Shown: piece by piece, positions 1-11,700 of the stretch
How positions within the stretch are numbered: position 1 is the first letter of the stretch
How the letters are laid out: every line of letters begins with the position of its first letter
Origin: Utricularia gibba
Lineage: Eukaryota; Streptophyta; Magnoliopsida; Lamiales; Lentibulariaceae
Length of the DNA stretch: 64,000 nucleotides
Reading direction: 5' to 3'
NCBI GenBank assembly: GCA_002189035.1
Contig: CM007989.1
Location: 1,736,001 to 1,800,000, forward strand
Notes under the pieces: model-generated
Database searches by the model: none
Told to the model about the DNA's origin: nothing
Seen by the model: the letters and a program-made list of their open reading frames with translations, nothing else
Position numbers and translations under genes: made by a program

Positions 1-302
1 CATCGAGAAAGGAGGGGAGGGTTCTGAATCTGTGTACTGACTGCGAATTTGATGGGTCTGGTAAATGGGTTGTGATGCAATCTCGTTTCTTTCTGAATCT
101 TCTAGGGGTTTGCGTTTCCTTTCTAATACGCATATTCTGGTTTAGTTAGCTCGGTCTTGCGTCATATATTGGGGAGTGATTTAGTATTGTGATAGTAGAG
201 AATGAATTGACTTCAGATGCTGCACCTTTGACATGCTTCTGGAGGTTGGTTTGTCTTATCTCAAAGACAACCCTCTGAAGCAGGGAGTTGTGGTTATTTG
301 AA

Positions 303-1796
303 ATGGGAGATACCCTTTTGACTGCTTTATGTATGGAGAGCCATCACCCTTCAACCATCTTATCCATGGATTCAAGTGCCTCATCTTCACATGAGGAATT
401 GGAACTTGAGATGAATCGCCAAATCATTCTGACAACCCGTCCACCAGACATCAACCTGCCCCTTTCTGCTGACCGCAGTCCCCCGCTTCAGCAGCCATGG
501 ATTCCTGAACCTTGTGACATTCTTGATGTTGGGCTTGGTACTGCAATATATGAGACCGACTCATTTCTTAGTGTCCCCAAAGTTGGAAGGAAATTTGCCA
601 AAAGGGTTGATAATATCTGGGGAGCTTGGTTTTTCTTTAGCTTTTACTTCAAACCTGTGTTGAATGAGAAGTCCAAGGCTAAGATCATAAGAGATAGCAA
701 TGGGGTTTCAGGGTTCGACAGAGCAGATCTCCAGCTTGATACATTCTTGGTGCAGCATGATATGGAGAATATGTACATGTGGGTTTTCAAGGAAAAGCCT
801 GAGAATGCTCTTGGTAAAATGCAACTGAGGAGTTACATGAATGGGCATTCTCGACAGGGAGAGCGCCCCTTTCCTTTTAGTAGTGACAAGGGCTTTGTTC
901 GGTCGCACAGGATGCAGAGGAAGCATTACAGGGGGCTTTCAAATCCTCAATGTGTCCATGGGATCGAAGTTGTCCCCTGCCCCAGTCTCAGCTGCGTCGA
1001 CGAAGAAGATAGACGAAGATGGAGTGAGCTCACTGGGAGGGAACTGGACTTCACCATTCCAGCTGGGGCTAGTGACTACACCTCCTGGAGAAATCTGCCA
1101 AACACTGAGTTTGACCTTGACAGGCAGACTCCTCCGAATCCACATTCTCAATCTAGGAAGCTGCTAAGAGGATCTGCGCTCAATCTCTCTGCTCAAGAGA
1201 CCAACAATGGCCATCTGGATCTCTCTCCCGTCAGCAACAAGCGAAAGATCAATCCAGCTAATGGCAACGGCTGCATTTTCACCGTGAATCCTTCTGATCG
1301 CGCAGGCCCCGACTTGGAAATCCTTCCCACTGAGCCCCACTGGTTGAACTACTTCAGCGGAGTAGTCAGGAATGTTTACGGCCCCGTTACAGCAGCGAGA
1401 ACCATATACGAGGACGAAGAAGGTTATCTGATAGTCATAAGCCTGCCATTTGTGGATCTCCAGGGCATCAAAGTTTGCTGGAGGAACACCCCAACTCACG
1501 GAATCATCAAATTATCCTGCACCAGCACTTCCGGTACACAGTTCATCAAAAGGCACAACAGGACTTTCAAGCTGACGGATCAGTCCCCTGAGCACTGCCC
1601 CCCTGGAGAATTCGTTCGAGAAATTCCTCTGGCAACCCGAATCCCCGAAGATGCCAACATCAAAGCCTACTATGACGGCCCAGGAACAGTCCTCGAGATT
1701 TTAGTGCCTAAACTCCGAGGAGGACAAGAAGAACATGAAGTCCGTGTGTGCCTCCGCCCTCACCACTCTTCGCAAAATGATCTTATGCTCAAGTAG
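303..1796 (+). CDS. HSP20-like (alpha-crystallin domain) chaperone-superfamily protein
   Basis: A single uninterrupted reading frame of 497 residues is read from the ATG at 303; an in-frame ATG at 288 is possible, but MGDTLL at 303 fits the plant family better. The C-terminal third (about residues 360-485) has the beta-sandwich character of an HSP20/alpha-crystallin domain: a start around VYGPVTAARTIYEDEEGYLI, then a PFVDLQGIKVCW strand and a late LEILVPK strand. The N-terminal two thirds, with an IWGAWFFFSFYFKP stretch, is a plant-specific extension; the whole resembles the large uncharacterised plant HSP20-like proteins rather than classical 17-18 kDa small heat-shock proteins. It is likely soluble, with no signal peptide. 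The biochemical role is unknown. The 5' leader (1-302) is in the window and no promoter was identified. The frame is intact. Confidence 0.85.
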   Translation: MGDTLLTALCMESHHPSTILSMDSSASSSHEELELEMNRQIILTTRPPDINLPLSADRSPPLQQPWIPEPCDILDVGLGTAIYETDSFLSVPKVGRKFAKRVDNIWGAWFFFSFYFKPVLNEKSKAKIIRDSNGVSGFDRADLQLDTFLVQHDMENMYMWVFKEKPENALGKMQLRSYMNGHSRQGERPFPFSSDKGFVRSHRMQRKHYRGLSNPQCVHGIEVVPCPSLSCVDEEDRRRWSELTGRELDFTIPAGASDYTSWRNLPNTEFDLDRQTPPNPHSQSRKLLRGSALNLSAQETNNGHLDLSPVSNKRKINPANGNGCIFTVNPSDRAGPDLEILPTEPHWLNYFSGVVRNVYGPVTAARTIYEDEEGYLIVISLPFVDLQGIKVCWRNTPTHGIIKLSCTSTSGTQFIKRHNRTFKLTDQSPEHCPPGEFVREIPLATRIPEDANIKAYYDGPGTVLEILVPKLRGGQEEHEVRVCLRPHHSSQNDLMLK

Positions 1797-2921
1797 CTAG
1801 ATACGGGTGTCTGAATAAAGAAAGACAGGCATATATGCATGCACACATACCTGTTCCTGCTTTCCTGTATTTATTTCCTTTGCTCAAACCTCTCTCATTG
1901 TTCGTAATTTATTTACTCACATATAAACCAAATTGCAATAAAAATCATTCTTAATAAGGAATCGTTTACATATTTTTAAATAACAATTTACTTTAAAAAA
2001 AAAAATTCACTCCGGTTCATGTCCTAACTAAATAAATAGTTTAGAAATGTTGGATAATTTATTATAAGAGAAAATTACAAAAACAATATTTCAAATTTCA
2101 ATCAATATAAACAATTTAATCTCCAAATTTGAAAATTGTAAAAAAAAAGTAGTTGAAGTTATCAAAATCGTATAATGATAATTCAACTAGTTTTCAAATT
2201 TTTTTAAAAATAAACTAAATATGAAAGATTAAATATGTAACAAAGACTTAAATATTAAAAATTAAATATGAGTGGTTAAATATATAATAAAAATTCAAAA
2301 AAATTGTTAAAACCGTACAATTAAGACTCAAATATGAGAGGTTAAATATATAATTTTATAAATTTGAATGTAAAATATTTATAAAAAGACAAGTTAAATG
2401 ACTATAACACAATTTTAAAATTTAGGAATTAAATTTTTTGTAATAACTGTAACTTGGAGTGACATAAAAAATTTCATCCTTAATTATATAGTTGAACCAT
2501 TTTTATTTAGATAGTGGGTAAAATTGAAATGATATAAAAGTTTTATAAAAATATATATTTAAAATAATATTATGTTTGATAAATATGTTTTTAATAAAAT
2601 TAAAAAAATGAATCGAAAAATATGATTTTTAGAATAAATACAGTGTTGAAGGTAACTAATCAAATGTGGAGATGCTTGGGATGAAACACTACTTTAAGTA
2701 TTTGTCTTTCCAAGCTTTTATATCTTCACTGCCAAATTTGTCAAAAAAATTTGTTGAATGAAATAATTTTGGCTTGAAAAAGAAGGTGAAGAAGAATAAA
2801 GCAGGTTCTTGCTTTTACCACTTGCTTCCATGTTCTCATCTTGGGTCTATCTTCTTCTCCGCTAGTGGTCTGGGTGACCATATTGGCTTTACGGAAGAGG
2901 GAATTTCCAAGATCCAGCGCC
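1797..2921. other. AT-rich spacer with diverged short repeats
   Basis: This spacer lies between the HSP20-like stop and the Dof start. The first ~150 bases are probably 3' UTR. The rest is very AT-rich and has no credible coding frame. Three similar ~24-base stretches with a core like aaatatgagnggttaaatat occur at about 2217, 2264 and 2330, suggesting decayed repeat DNA. The last ~200 bases before 2922 are GC-richer and probably Dof promoter and 5' UTR. Confidence 0.6.
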
Positions 2922-3943
2922 ATGGCTTTTTCTTCCCTTCCTACTTATCTTGATGCTTCAAACTGGAACCAGGTTAGGGTTTGGTTTCTTTCGCTTTTGC
3001 TTTTTTTTGAGAGGATGCTCCGTTGCTCTTTTTTCTGAGTTTTAGTTCCTGTCTTTGCTGTCGCGTTGATCAGGGAGTGGAGAGCAGTAGTGGGAGCCTT
3101 TTGTTGGCACCCAAGGTACATGGGGGCGGCGCGGCGGCGCGGCCGAGATCCATGGCGGAGCGTGCCCGGATGGCGAATCTTCCGATGCCGGAATCAGCAC
3201 TCAGATGCCCGCGATGCGAGTCCACCAACACGAAGTTTTGTTACTTCAACAACTATAGCCTTTCTCAGCCGCGCCACTTCTGCAAGTCGTGCAGAAGGTA
3301 ACCCATGGAAAAATACTTAATAATAATACGCTTATTTTTATTTAATTGCAGCTCGACTAAGATGTAGTCCAGCAGGTACTGGACTATCGGTGGCGCGTTG
3401 AGGAACGTGCCGGTCGGAGGCGGCTGCCGGAGGAACAAAAGAAGCAGCAAGTCCAGCAAGCCGAAGCCAGCAACCAGTTCCAACGCCACAAGCACCGTTT
3501 TGGGTCATCACGGCCTTGCCCCACAACTTCCGGCTACAAGCTCCCTGCCACCGCTTCCCCAGCTTCCGGAAAACTATTTTGACCGGGGAGCAGTGGAGCC
3601 GCTTTTCTCCAGCGGCTTAAAGTCCTGGCGGTTCAATCAGACGCGGCAACTCCCGTTCTTGTGCGGTTCTGATTCTTCTTCTTCTTCCCCGGAGGGTATC
3701 TTTCAATTCCACGGCAGTGAAGCGCCGGTATTCGGCGGCGGGCTGCTGCCTAATCTTTCAGGGCCGCTGTTTAATCATCTCGAGCCAGTGAAAATGGAGG
3801 ATACCTCACTGCCAAAGCAACTAATGGACGAGAAGCTTATGAGAAATTATCATTGGAGCAATGCAGCTTCTTCCTGGAATCAGTTCCAAATCCTCAGCTC
3901 CTCCTCTGCCGGGAATCCAATGTACGGAATGCATGAAGATTGA
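2922..3943 (+). CDS. Dof zinc-finger transcription factor (group with MxFSS N-terminus)
   Basis: Three exons join in phase: 2922-2972, 3074-3297 and 3376-3943, giving 280 residues. Exon 1 encodes [17 protein letters not shown], the N-terminus typical of OBP3/Dof5.1-type proteins. Exon 2 carries [20 protein letters not shown] and most of the Dof finger (CPRC...CKSC), and exon 3 completes it with [16 protein letters not shown]. The C2C2 cysteines are all present. Introns are 101 and 78 bases with GT-AG ends; the second splits an Arg codon inside the finger. The C-terminal part is Ser/Pro rich. Such proteins bind AAAG sites in the nucleus. Exon 3 uses no ATG of its own, so single-exon gene finders would lose it. 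Confidence 0.9.
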
Positions 3944-4589
3944 TGATGATCGGAAAACTCCAGAAAGAGTTGATGATAATTCCATTGCATTTGAGATCAG
4001 GAATCCGTAGCTCTGAGATCCAAGGCTACAAGGGGTGTAATTTCTAGACATAATGAAATTTGATTGTGTTTCTTCTTAACCTAATTATTCCCAAGAACGC
4101 TTTTTTTTAAAAGTGGTGATTATTTCTTATAATTTTCAAGTAGTTATTTAGAATATTAATTTAAAATATAATTTTATTCTCCTAGACTATACAAAACCCT
4201 AAATATCATAAAAGAAACGCCTCTAATGTCATATATTTGTCATAGTACTATTTGGAACCTAAGGTAGCGAGAGTTTTTATCAATCCTTCTTTACTTTTAT
4301 TTCTCTTTTTTTTTTCAAAAAAACTAATTTTTTTAATAAAATACACATATTGAGCACATATTATTTTTTTTAGAATAAAAAAAAGTGAGCACAGCGCAAC
4401 TTATGTCATTCCCCGACGGAATTTCAAAGATCCCGGCAATTTTGTGTCATTGGGAGTTGCATCTGCTGGGGAGAGGGGAGAAGTGCGCATCGACTTGAGT
4501 TGTAAAGAAAGAAGGGTATATAGTATTCGGAGGGAATCAACTTTAGCAGGAACCAAGGCTGCTCAATAAAGCAAGCAGCTCAGCAGACA

Positions 4590-4590
<1 letters not shown>

Positions 4591-4621
<31 letters not shown>

Positions 4622-4666
4622 GCGATTCCATTCTTCTTCTTCTTCTTCTTCTTCTTCTTCTTCTTC
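4591..4666. repeat. Microsatellites (CAGC)n and (TTC)n
   Basis: CAGC units run from about 4591 to 4616 and TTC units from about 4631 to 4666, about 12 copies. They sit downstream of a TATA-like element and are probably part of a CT-rich leader. Confidence 0.9.
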
Positions 4667-5014
4667 TCTTTAGATCCATCATCACTGTGCTCTCCTCTCT
4701 TCTCCACAGTGCATGCAACCAGTCATCTCCCAATCCAATTTTTGTTCTCTGCTGTTCTGCTGCACCTATCAAACCCCCACATTCTAAAAGGCTTTGAAAC
4801 ATACACCAGTAATCACCATTTGTTTTTTTTCAAAGTCCCTTATAACAAAAAAGGATGACTACCAGTCAAATGGGGATTAACAATTGGTTTCAAGAGGTGG
4901 GGTGGCAAAGATTCTCCATTTCAATTTTTTCCTTTAAAAATTTAATATTAAAAACAATTATTTTATTTGAGAAGAATGATTATTTTTCTAAATCATTCTA
5001 AGTCTAGTGCCCCT

Positions 5015-5031
5015 CCCCCCCCCCCCCCCCC
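5015..5031. repeat. Poly-C tract
   Basis: A C-run of about 17 bases interrupted once by T, in AT-rich spacer. Its length is likely to be unreliable in the assembly. Confidence 0.9.
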
Positions 5032-6123
5032 ACTATAACATCATCAATAATTATGCTTACCATATAATATATGACATTTGTTTTTGGAAAAGGAGTAAGC
5101 AAACTTAGTCGCAACTCGTGTTATGTTTGGAATAATTTTATTTTTTATAAGTGTTTCAAATACATTTTTATTATGAAACACGAGCTATGTATATTAAAAT
5201 AAAACCCAAAAATCTAGAAGTGTTATTTTATTAAAAGATACTTTCCGAAAAATTATATTATAAAGTACCTAACTTGATCCCAAATTTGAATATAACATTA
5301 ATATTGTATGTCTCATTGCACCAATTCATTGGTTTACATTATGATTGAATTTGAAGAATGTGTCATCAACATGATTTTTCATAGCCGTTGTGAATCAGTT
5401 GATTTGCAGTTATGTCTGATGCTTCATGAAAAGGGTAAGAGTAGGTGTAAAATGAATCCTTTGGTTTGAAAGTGCCCATATTAGTCGACATGCTTTATGT
5501 AAAGAAATAATAATTAAAGGTTTTTTAGATATTTTTATTTGAATTATTAAAAAAAAGTAGGAGAAAGGATGAAAAAAGTGAGAGTGGGACCCCCTTGTAC
5601 ACTCAATAACATGGCATCAGATTCCCCGCCTGCAACCGTCGTCATGTGCCACCCACTCCAAAAAGAAATTAAAAATCCTATTTTTGACATTTTCAAGGTA
5701 TTTTATTTTTTTTTATGATTCGATTCGTCATCCATATTTAGAAAAGTCATAATACCAAATACCTAACGCAATCTGAGTTAGTTATTTAAAATATTCATGT
5801 CTTGAACATTTTCATTTCTTTATTTTTAAATTAAATTCAAAATATTATTGTTATATTTGATAATTTTGTTTAAGTTTTTAAATACATATATATTGAAATT
5901 ATATGTGATGGGTAAAATCCGACCGACCGGAGCTATTTTACGGTTCTGTTGTATGGAAGTTTACCGTGCCCGCAACTCCCGCCGGATGTTCAAAAGAGGC
6001 AAATGGTCGATTTCTGTATGGATCCTCAAAAAGGAACAAATGGAGAGTAGAGCGCGAAACGGGGAACCCCCTGAAATAGAAGAAGCATGGCAATGTCGAT
6101 GAAGGGCATCTGGGTTGGTTCAA

Positions 6124-8143
6124 ATGACGGCGAAGAATTTGGGCGATGAAGAATCTCTGGGGCGTTATGGGCCAGGAGGAGGATGCAGCATTTGGGGATT
6201 GTTCCATCCTTTTCACCACAATCGCCGGAGGAGACTTCCCCTTCCTCGAAAGAGCCACGACCCTTCTTCTCCATCGAGTGCGCCTTCATTTTCAGAACTC
6301 AATATCAGCGTTTCGCCTTCAATAATGAAGTTTTTTTGTTGGTGTTGCTTTAGGGAAGGAGAAGGCGGCTATCAAGGACACCGATCCTAAAATGGGAGCT
6401 CTTCTTCATTCTCAGCAGGAGGATTCAAACGTACGTTCCCCCTGCTCATTCTTCTTCGTGCATGATTGTGTGTAACAGGATGACAGTGTGCGTTAATCAG
6501 GTGGAGGAGAAGCTTCATGATCGGGTGAATGCCCGGAGAACCTCCATGAAATCTCGGATAAGGTCTCTGATAACAAACGAGATGAGTCGAATGAAGGGCC
6601 GCCATCGAAGAAGTTCTTCGTGTCCCAACCCTAACAAGGTGTGTGTACATGGTGAGCCATCGTCGTAAGACTGTACAGTAAAAGATCACTCCCAATGGGT
6701 AGCTCTTGTCTTGATCCAGGAGTCAGGGTTGTGCATGGATGCACTCCAGTTTGTCAACGATGAGGAGGAGGTGATGAAAACTTTCCAGGATTCTTGTTTG
6801 GCTCGTGAGTTACCCACCTCACGATCGTCGCTTCGGAAATCGGTTTCATTTCCATTAACCAAAGCGGATGCTGCTTGGAGAAGACAGGAAATGAAGTGGG
6901 GTTTCAATGTAGAAAACTCCTGCACAGATGATGTCAAAAGACATGAAAATAAACGGGGTGGTTTTAAGAGATTCAAGAAGCTTCGGCAGACGATAAGGAA
7001 TGTGATGCGTGTTAGGAAAGAGGAGAAAAAGAGGATCATAATGGATGCTGTGTACCACAAAGTTCCTGTCACGAAAATGCCTCAGCAAGTCAAAAGGACA
7101 GGACCCAAGAGCTTCAGAAGAACAAGATCGTTCAACGAGTTCAGTGGAGAACGAAATGAGAAGCCTTGCCATGTAACAGATCTTAGGGGATGTGAAAATC
7201 TTCGCCGTGCAATCAGACCTACCATTTCTGCTGCTTCCCTGATGAGGACGCATTCACTTCCTGAACTCAGGGGGTCCTCCTGGAATCACTTGGATGATGA
7301 TGATTTTGTCTCTTGTTATGAACCGGACGAAGCTTCAGGTGGGGCTGATGTTAACATGGGGAATTCGTGTCTAGCCAGAGATGGCAGATCTCACCGTTCT
7401 TCTGTTTCGAGTTGGAGCCATTTAAACATGGTGGATGCTGGAGACGCATTTGAAGATTCTGTTGATTCCAAGTCTTGGGAAACTGCATCTTCCCACCAAA
7501 TGATCTTGGATCCTGGGATGAACTCTGCTTCTCATTTAACACTTGAGAATCAACAGGAGGTTGCCGATTCACAAGGTAACAGATGACATCATTTCCTTGT
7601 TTCACAGGTTTAACAATGAGGTTCATATGAGTTTCTTGAATCCCAGGATCATCAAATCATGAACTCGGAAAACATCCATTGGAAAACAGGGATGCAGTCA
7701 GCAACAAGAACACAGCTGAATTCAACCACATAAGAGAGGCTCTCATTGCTTCAGGCCTAACAACAGCTGAGATGCTCAGTCATCATTCAACATTGTTTGA
7801 AAGGCTACAGCTAAGCACTAATGATCATCAACTTCTCTTTGACTTGATCAATCGACTGCCTACCAAAATCCAGGATTTCAACTGGCCAACTTTACTATGT
7901 AGTAGATCTGTGATGCATCACTGTGATAAAGCCCATCACATTATAAACCAGGTGTTGGGAGACATTAGCTATGCATTGAATCTGAGCCCCGACACTGATG
8001 AAGCAGTTGATGTTGTGAGCAGGGATTTCAGTAGAGACCGGGATTGGATGGATCTCCAAATGGATGCAGAATCCGTGGCGTTTCTAGTTGAGGACTTGAT
8101 ATTCGAAGATCTAATTCAAGAGATTCATTGCTTTCTCTCATAA
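6124..8143 (+). CDS. DUF4378-domain protein (TRM-like)
   Basis: Five exons join in phase: 6124-6277, 6354-6430, 6501-6638, 6720-7575 and 7647-8143, giving 573 residues. The N-terminus has CSIWGLFHPFHHNRRRR, like the GCxWGLF start of plant TRM-related proteins. A basic helical segment follows (VNARRTSMKSRIRSLITNEM, DUF3741-like), then a long Ser-rich basic middle with RSFNEFSGER and a second copy-like element RTHSLPELRG. The C-terminal ~100 residues (VLGDISYALNLSP ... RDWMDLQMDAESVAFLVEDLIFEDLIQEI) form the DUF4378 helical domain. Related proteins associate with cortical microtubules or the TON1/PP2A machinery; the exact role here is unknown. Introns are 70-81 bases. The frame is intact. Confidence 0.85.
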
Positions 8144-8729
8144 TCTCATGCATCCTTTTCCTAGGGAATCAGGGTGCCTGGTTTTGGAATATTTATACCA
8201 AGAGATTCATTGCTTTCGGATGCATACATTCAGCCATGACCAGCTCGAGAGGTGAGGAGTACCTGTGACCTGGACCGTCAGACAAGGACACGAATATGGC
8301 TTGAACTTCTGTGAAACTCCTGCGCCTGGATTGCAACCTTAAGACCAGGGCCTATCCATGATCTTGTTGCAACTTTAGACCAGGAAACGTGAAACTAGAG
8401 CTGCAAGAAGCATGAAATAACTTGTGACAGTGAGAAATACATGCCTACCACCAAATCCATTGAAGGATCATCACGTAATAACATTCAAAAGTTCTATTAA
8501 AGATGTTGGAGTGCCGTGTAGGGTACACAGGAATAGTGCAGATATGTATTTACGTCATGGCGATCTATACAGGCAACTGGGAAGGAAGAGAAAATACTAA
8601 ATCCATCCTTGGCTGTTCGTCAAGCTCATGCATATATATGTACATAACATGGACATGGTGGAACACTCTTCGCAAGCCTAACAAACCGCTGCAAAGAGGA
8701 CGGAGCATATACTCTACTGCTTCCATAGT
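8144..8729. other. Convergent 3' UTR region
   Basis: This lies between the stop of the DUF4378 gene (+) and the stop of the PRT6-like gene (minus). It contains no credible coding frame. A short direct repeat, agagattcattgctttc, appears at the end of the DUF4378 coding sequence and again near 8202, a small local duplication. Confidence 0.6.
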
Positions 8730-11700
8730 CTAGAAGGCGAAGAAGGTACCCATTGTTGTTTGCCTGAGGACCTCTGAGCTCCTATGAACACCATGAGAAG
8801 CCACCTGGAAAACAGATTACACGTCATACACGAATTGAAAGCACATAACAAGGCAAGCAGATACGATATCGCATTTCTATACGTCAATACTTAACTTCTA
8901 CTGCAAGAATATGATCTCTACCATCCATCTTCTTCGGGTGTGTCCGATCATATATTCATTTGCTCTCACATACTAATAAAAACACAATTGAACAAAACCT
9001 TGAACAGTTACCATATGGGTCAGAGCAGCATATCGTTCTTCATTGAGGAACAATGGCTTTCCACGACGCATGTCAATGTCCTGCAAATTATGGAGATCAA
9101 AAACTGGACAAGTTATTCATCATATGGGACCTCGCACAGGCTAACATGAGCAGAATCAAGAAAGATACAAAACTTACCTCTTCACCAAATGCATCCAAGT
9201 AAGGAGATGGCCAATGTGCTGGGCGGCGTGCTGACCTCTGCAGTAAGACAGTGGTTCTCTGAGGAAAAATGGCAAAGGTCATCATTAGTTAGAAAAACAA
9301 AGAAAAACTGAAGGCTTGCACTGCATTTAATAGTTCCACTAAGAAGAACAAGATGAATTCAAAAATCATACTTTAATCATTAAGAAAACCCCAAGCCGGA
9401 GCTGCAGGTTGCTGCATGTGTCTGACATCCACTTTCCCTAGACAATAAACTGTCAGTATCAAGGTACACAGAATGCTTTTTTCCTCATAACGAGCAGTTC
9501 CACCAAATCACTAGGGTTCAAAAGTTGTAAGAGACAAGATGGGTGGAATGTGCTTAATATTATTATGGCTAACCTGCAGCAAGTTTTCCAGTTTGGAGAG
9601 CACAGTTTACCACACAAGAGGCACAATGCAGGTTCCTCCCTTACAACTCCGCACTCAGGGCAAGCCTTCTTAATATATCTGCCATCGTGCAGTCCCAATA
9701 CTCAATTGACAGATACACATGGAATTATCTTAGGATGCTAATTTAAAGAACGAAGGGTAACCTCTGTAGAAGGTCTTGGTAAAGGTGGGGTAGAAGCATC
9801 AACTTGAATGGGATTGCAGGAGTGCATCTCAAAACTCTCTGACATTTTTGAGCTTCAACAACTTCGCAAAAATGGCTTAACCATGCTAGGGCTGTCGACC
9901 TTGAATTTTTATCGTTAAGAATGCTGCTATCAGGGGGATGTTGAAATACTTCTTCAACTTATCAACCTCAAGTATCTCTTCTTCATTGTTGCTAGGATGA
10001 TTTTCTGAGAAGGGAAATCCATCCCAATGGTTGCTGCCATAATTAAATGGCGTGACAACAGACCCATTTATAAGTTTCCAAAGCAATGCACATCGCCGTA
10101 AAAAGGGGAACAATAGGCTGCTGATGGCATCGAGAATACCATAGGTAGGATTCATAGAGCATGACTGAAAATACTGCCCCGCTTCAGGATGCTCCCCAAT
10201 CACTTGGAATATGTCAGTGATCATGCTGTCATGCAACCCCTTCCCAATCTCAAAGCTTTTCCTTCTATGATGGCATATAATAATTGCCTATGAAATTAAA
10301 TCGTATCACACACATAAATATCCATTTCATACCTCAAAAGAAAAAAAAAAGAAAGAAAAGGCACCTGAGTCAAGGAAACAACATAAAAGACATGGACTAG
10401 GGAGAAATACGAGTCTCTGCAAGATAACATCGGCCACGGCAGACAGAAAAGCATCCACATAAATGATGAGAATGAATCGTGGGCGATGATAGGTTCAGAA
10501 GCTAGCCTCCACAACTGAGTGTCAGGAAACTCTGCTGCCATTTCAGAATCTTCCAAAATGTAGAGCGCATTACCTGCATTGCAGCAATATCAAAGCATCT
10601 TAACCAGTTCCAACATAGAACACAGTCTTTGCATTATGGGTGTAAAAGTGTTGGGCTTATGCATTTCCAGTAATATAAGGGAATAGATGCTATCACAAAT
10701 ACATAAATGTTAGAGCACATGCTTTACAATAAATGACACCACCAAGTCAATGAACCGAACTTATCAGACATGTTATAAAGCATTTCAGCAGAAATGGTTC
10801 ACTAAGCAGTAGAATAATTAAGTTAACCATGATAATTCCCTTCAAATTTCGTACTCGAAATTATGTGGCATTAAAAAATATACTCCTAATAGTGCTTAAT
10901 GTAGAGCACTGCATCAACCATAGTTGTCCACATGACGTTCAAAAAGTCATCTTTCATGAAATTAATTGTTAGTTCTGCATACAGTAATATACAAATAACT
11001 AACAAGGGTTGCTTCAGGTATGATGCATACCTCTTCCAGGACTACGGTAACTTCGTAATTCATCAGAGTAAGCACCACAACATAACGATTTGGAAAACAG
11101 CTGAATGGCATGAAACCTTAACAGCACTGTTTGATAACTCATTCTCACATTTTGAACAACATCCAAAAGCAGTGACAAGATAAAACCCGTAGAGGAGTTG
11201 AGCTCTTTGTATAAAGCATCACAGTCAAACGATGGACATAAAGAACTCTTCCGTGACCGTGCAGAAATTTCAACTGAAGCAAGAGAGTATTTCAACATGT
11301 GCCACAGAATAACAGCACTACTCACTCTTCCAGTTTCTAAAATATTATCCTGACCAGGATAATACATTTCACACAACAAATGAACGATAGGCTCAAGGTT
11401 TGCTATTCTTATGTTCTCCAGTGGTAGAGCATTCACGTTCTTACTCTTGCAGACAATATTTGCCGTCTTCTCAACAAGTGACAAGCCACATTGAAGACGA
11501 AGAGAACAATTAACATCTGACAGAGTAAAAAAGTCTCCAACACCAGTCCAGGTGTTTGATCTAGTAGTTAGATTTGGAACCTTCCTAAGATTTCCAGGTA
11601 ACGTTGGCAGAGCAGAGTTTGCAAGTCCTCGGCACACAGGGCAGAGGAATTCACCCTACCACACAGGGTATCAAATTAACACTCATAATCTTCTTGGGAT

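Larger units (their letters stand above)
3944..6123. other. Spacer with CT-rich, possibly transcribed leader at 4.5-4.8 kb
   Basis: No supported coding frame. The 5' part is Dof 3' UTR. Around 4510-4525 there is a TATA-like gggtatatagtattcgg, followed by CAGC-repeat and TTC-repeat sequence typical of plant 5' leaders. The next start codon on this strand is the DUF4378 gene at 6124, so this could be its promoter and non-coding first exon, or a non-coding transcript. The frames reported across the TTC repeat on the opposite strand are low-complexity artefacts. Confidence 0.5.

Noticed and set aside
4688-4707. miR156-like target or mimic site (GTGCTCTCCTCTCTTCTCCA)
   Set aside because: It resembles the SPL site only with a bulge and with mismatches in the seed-pairing end, in a CT-rich stretch where such matches arise by chance.
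4563-4802. Minus-strand protein with poly-Arg run
   Set aside because: It is the reverse translation of the TTC microsatellite.
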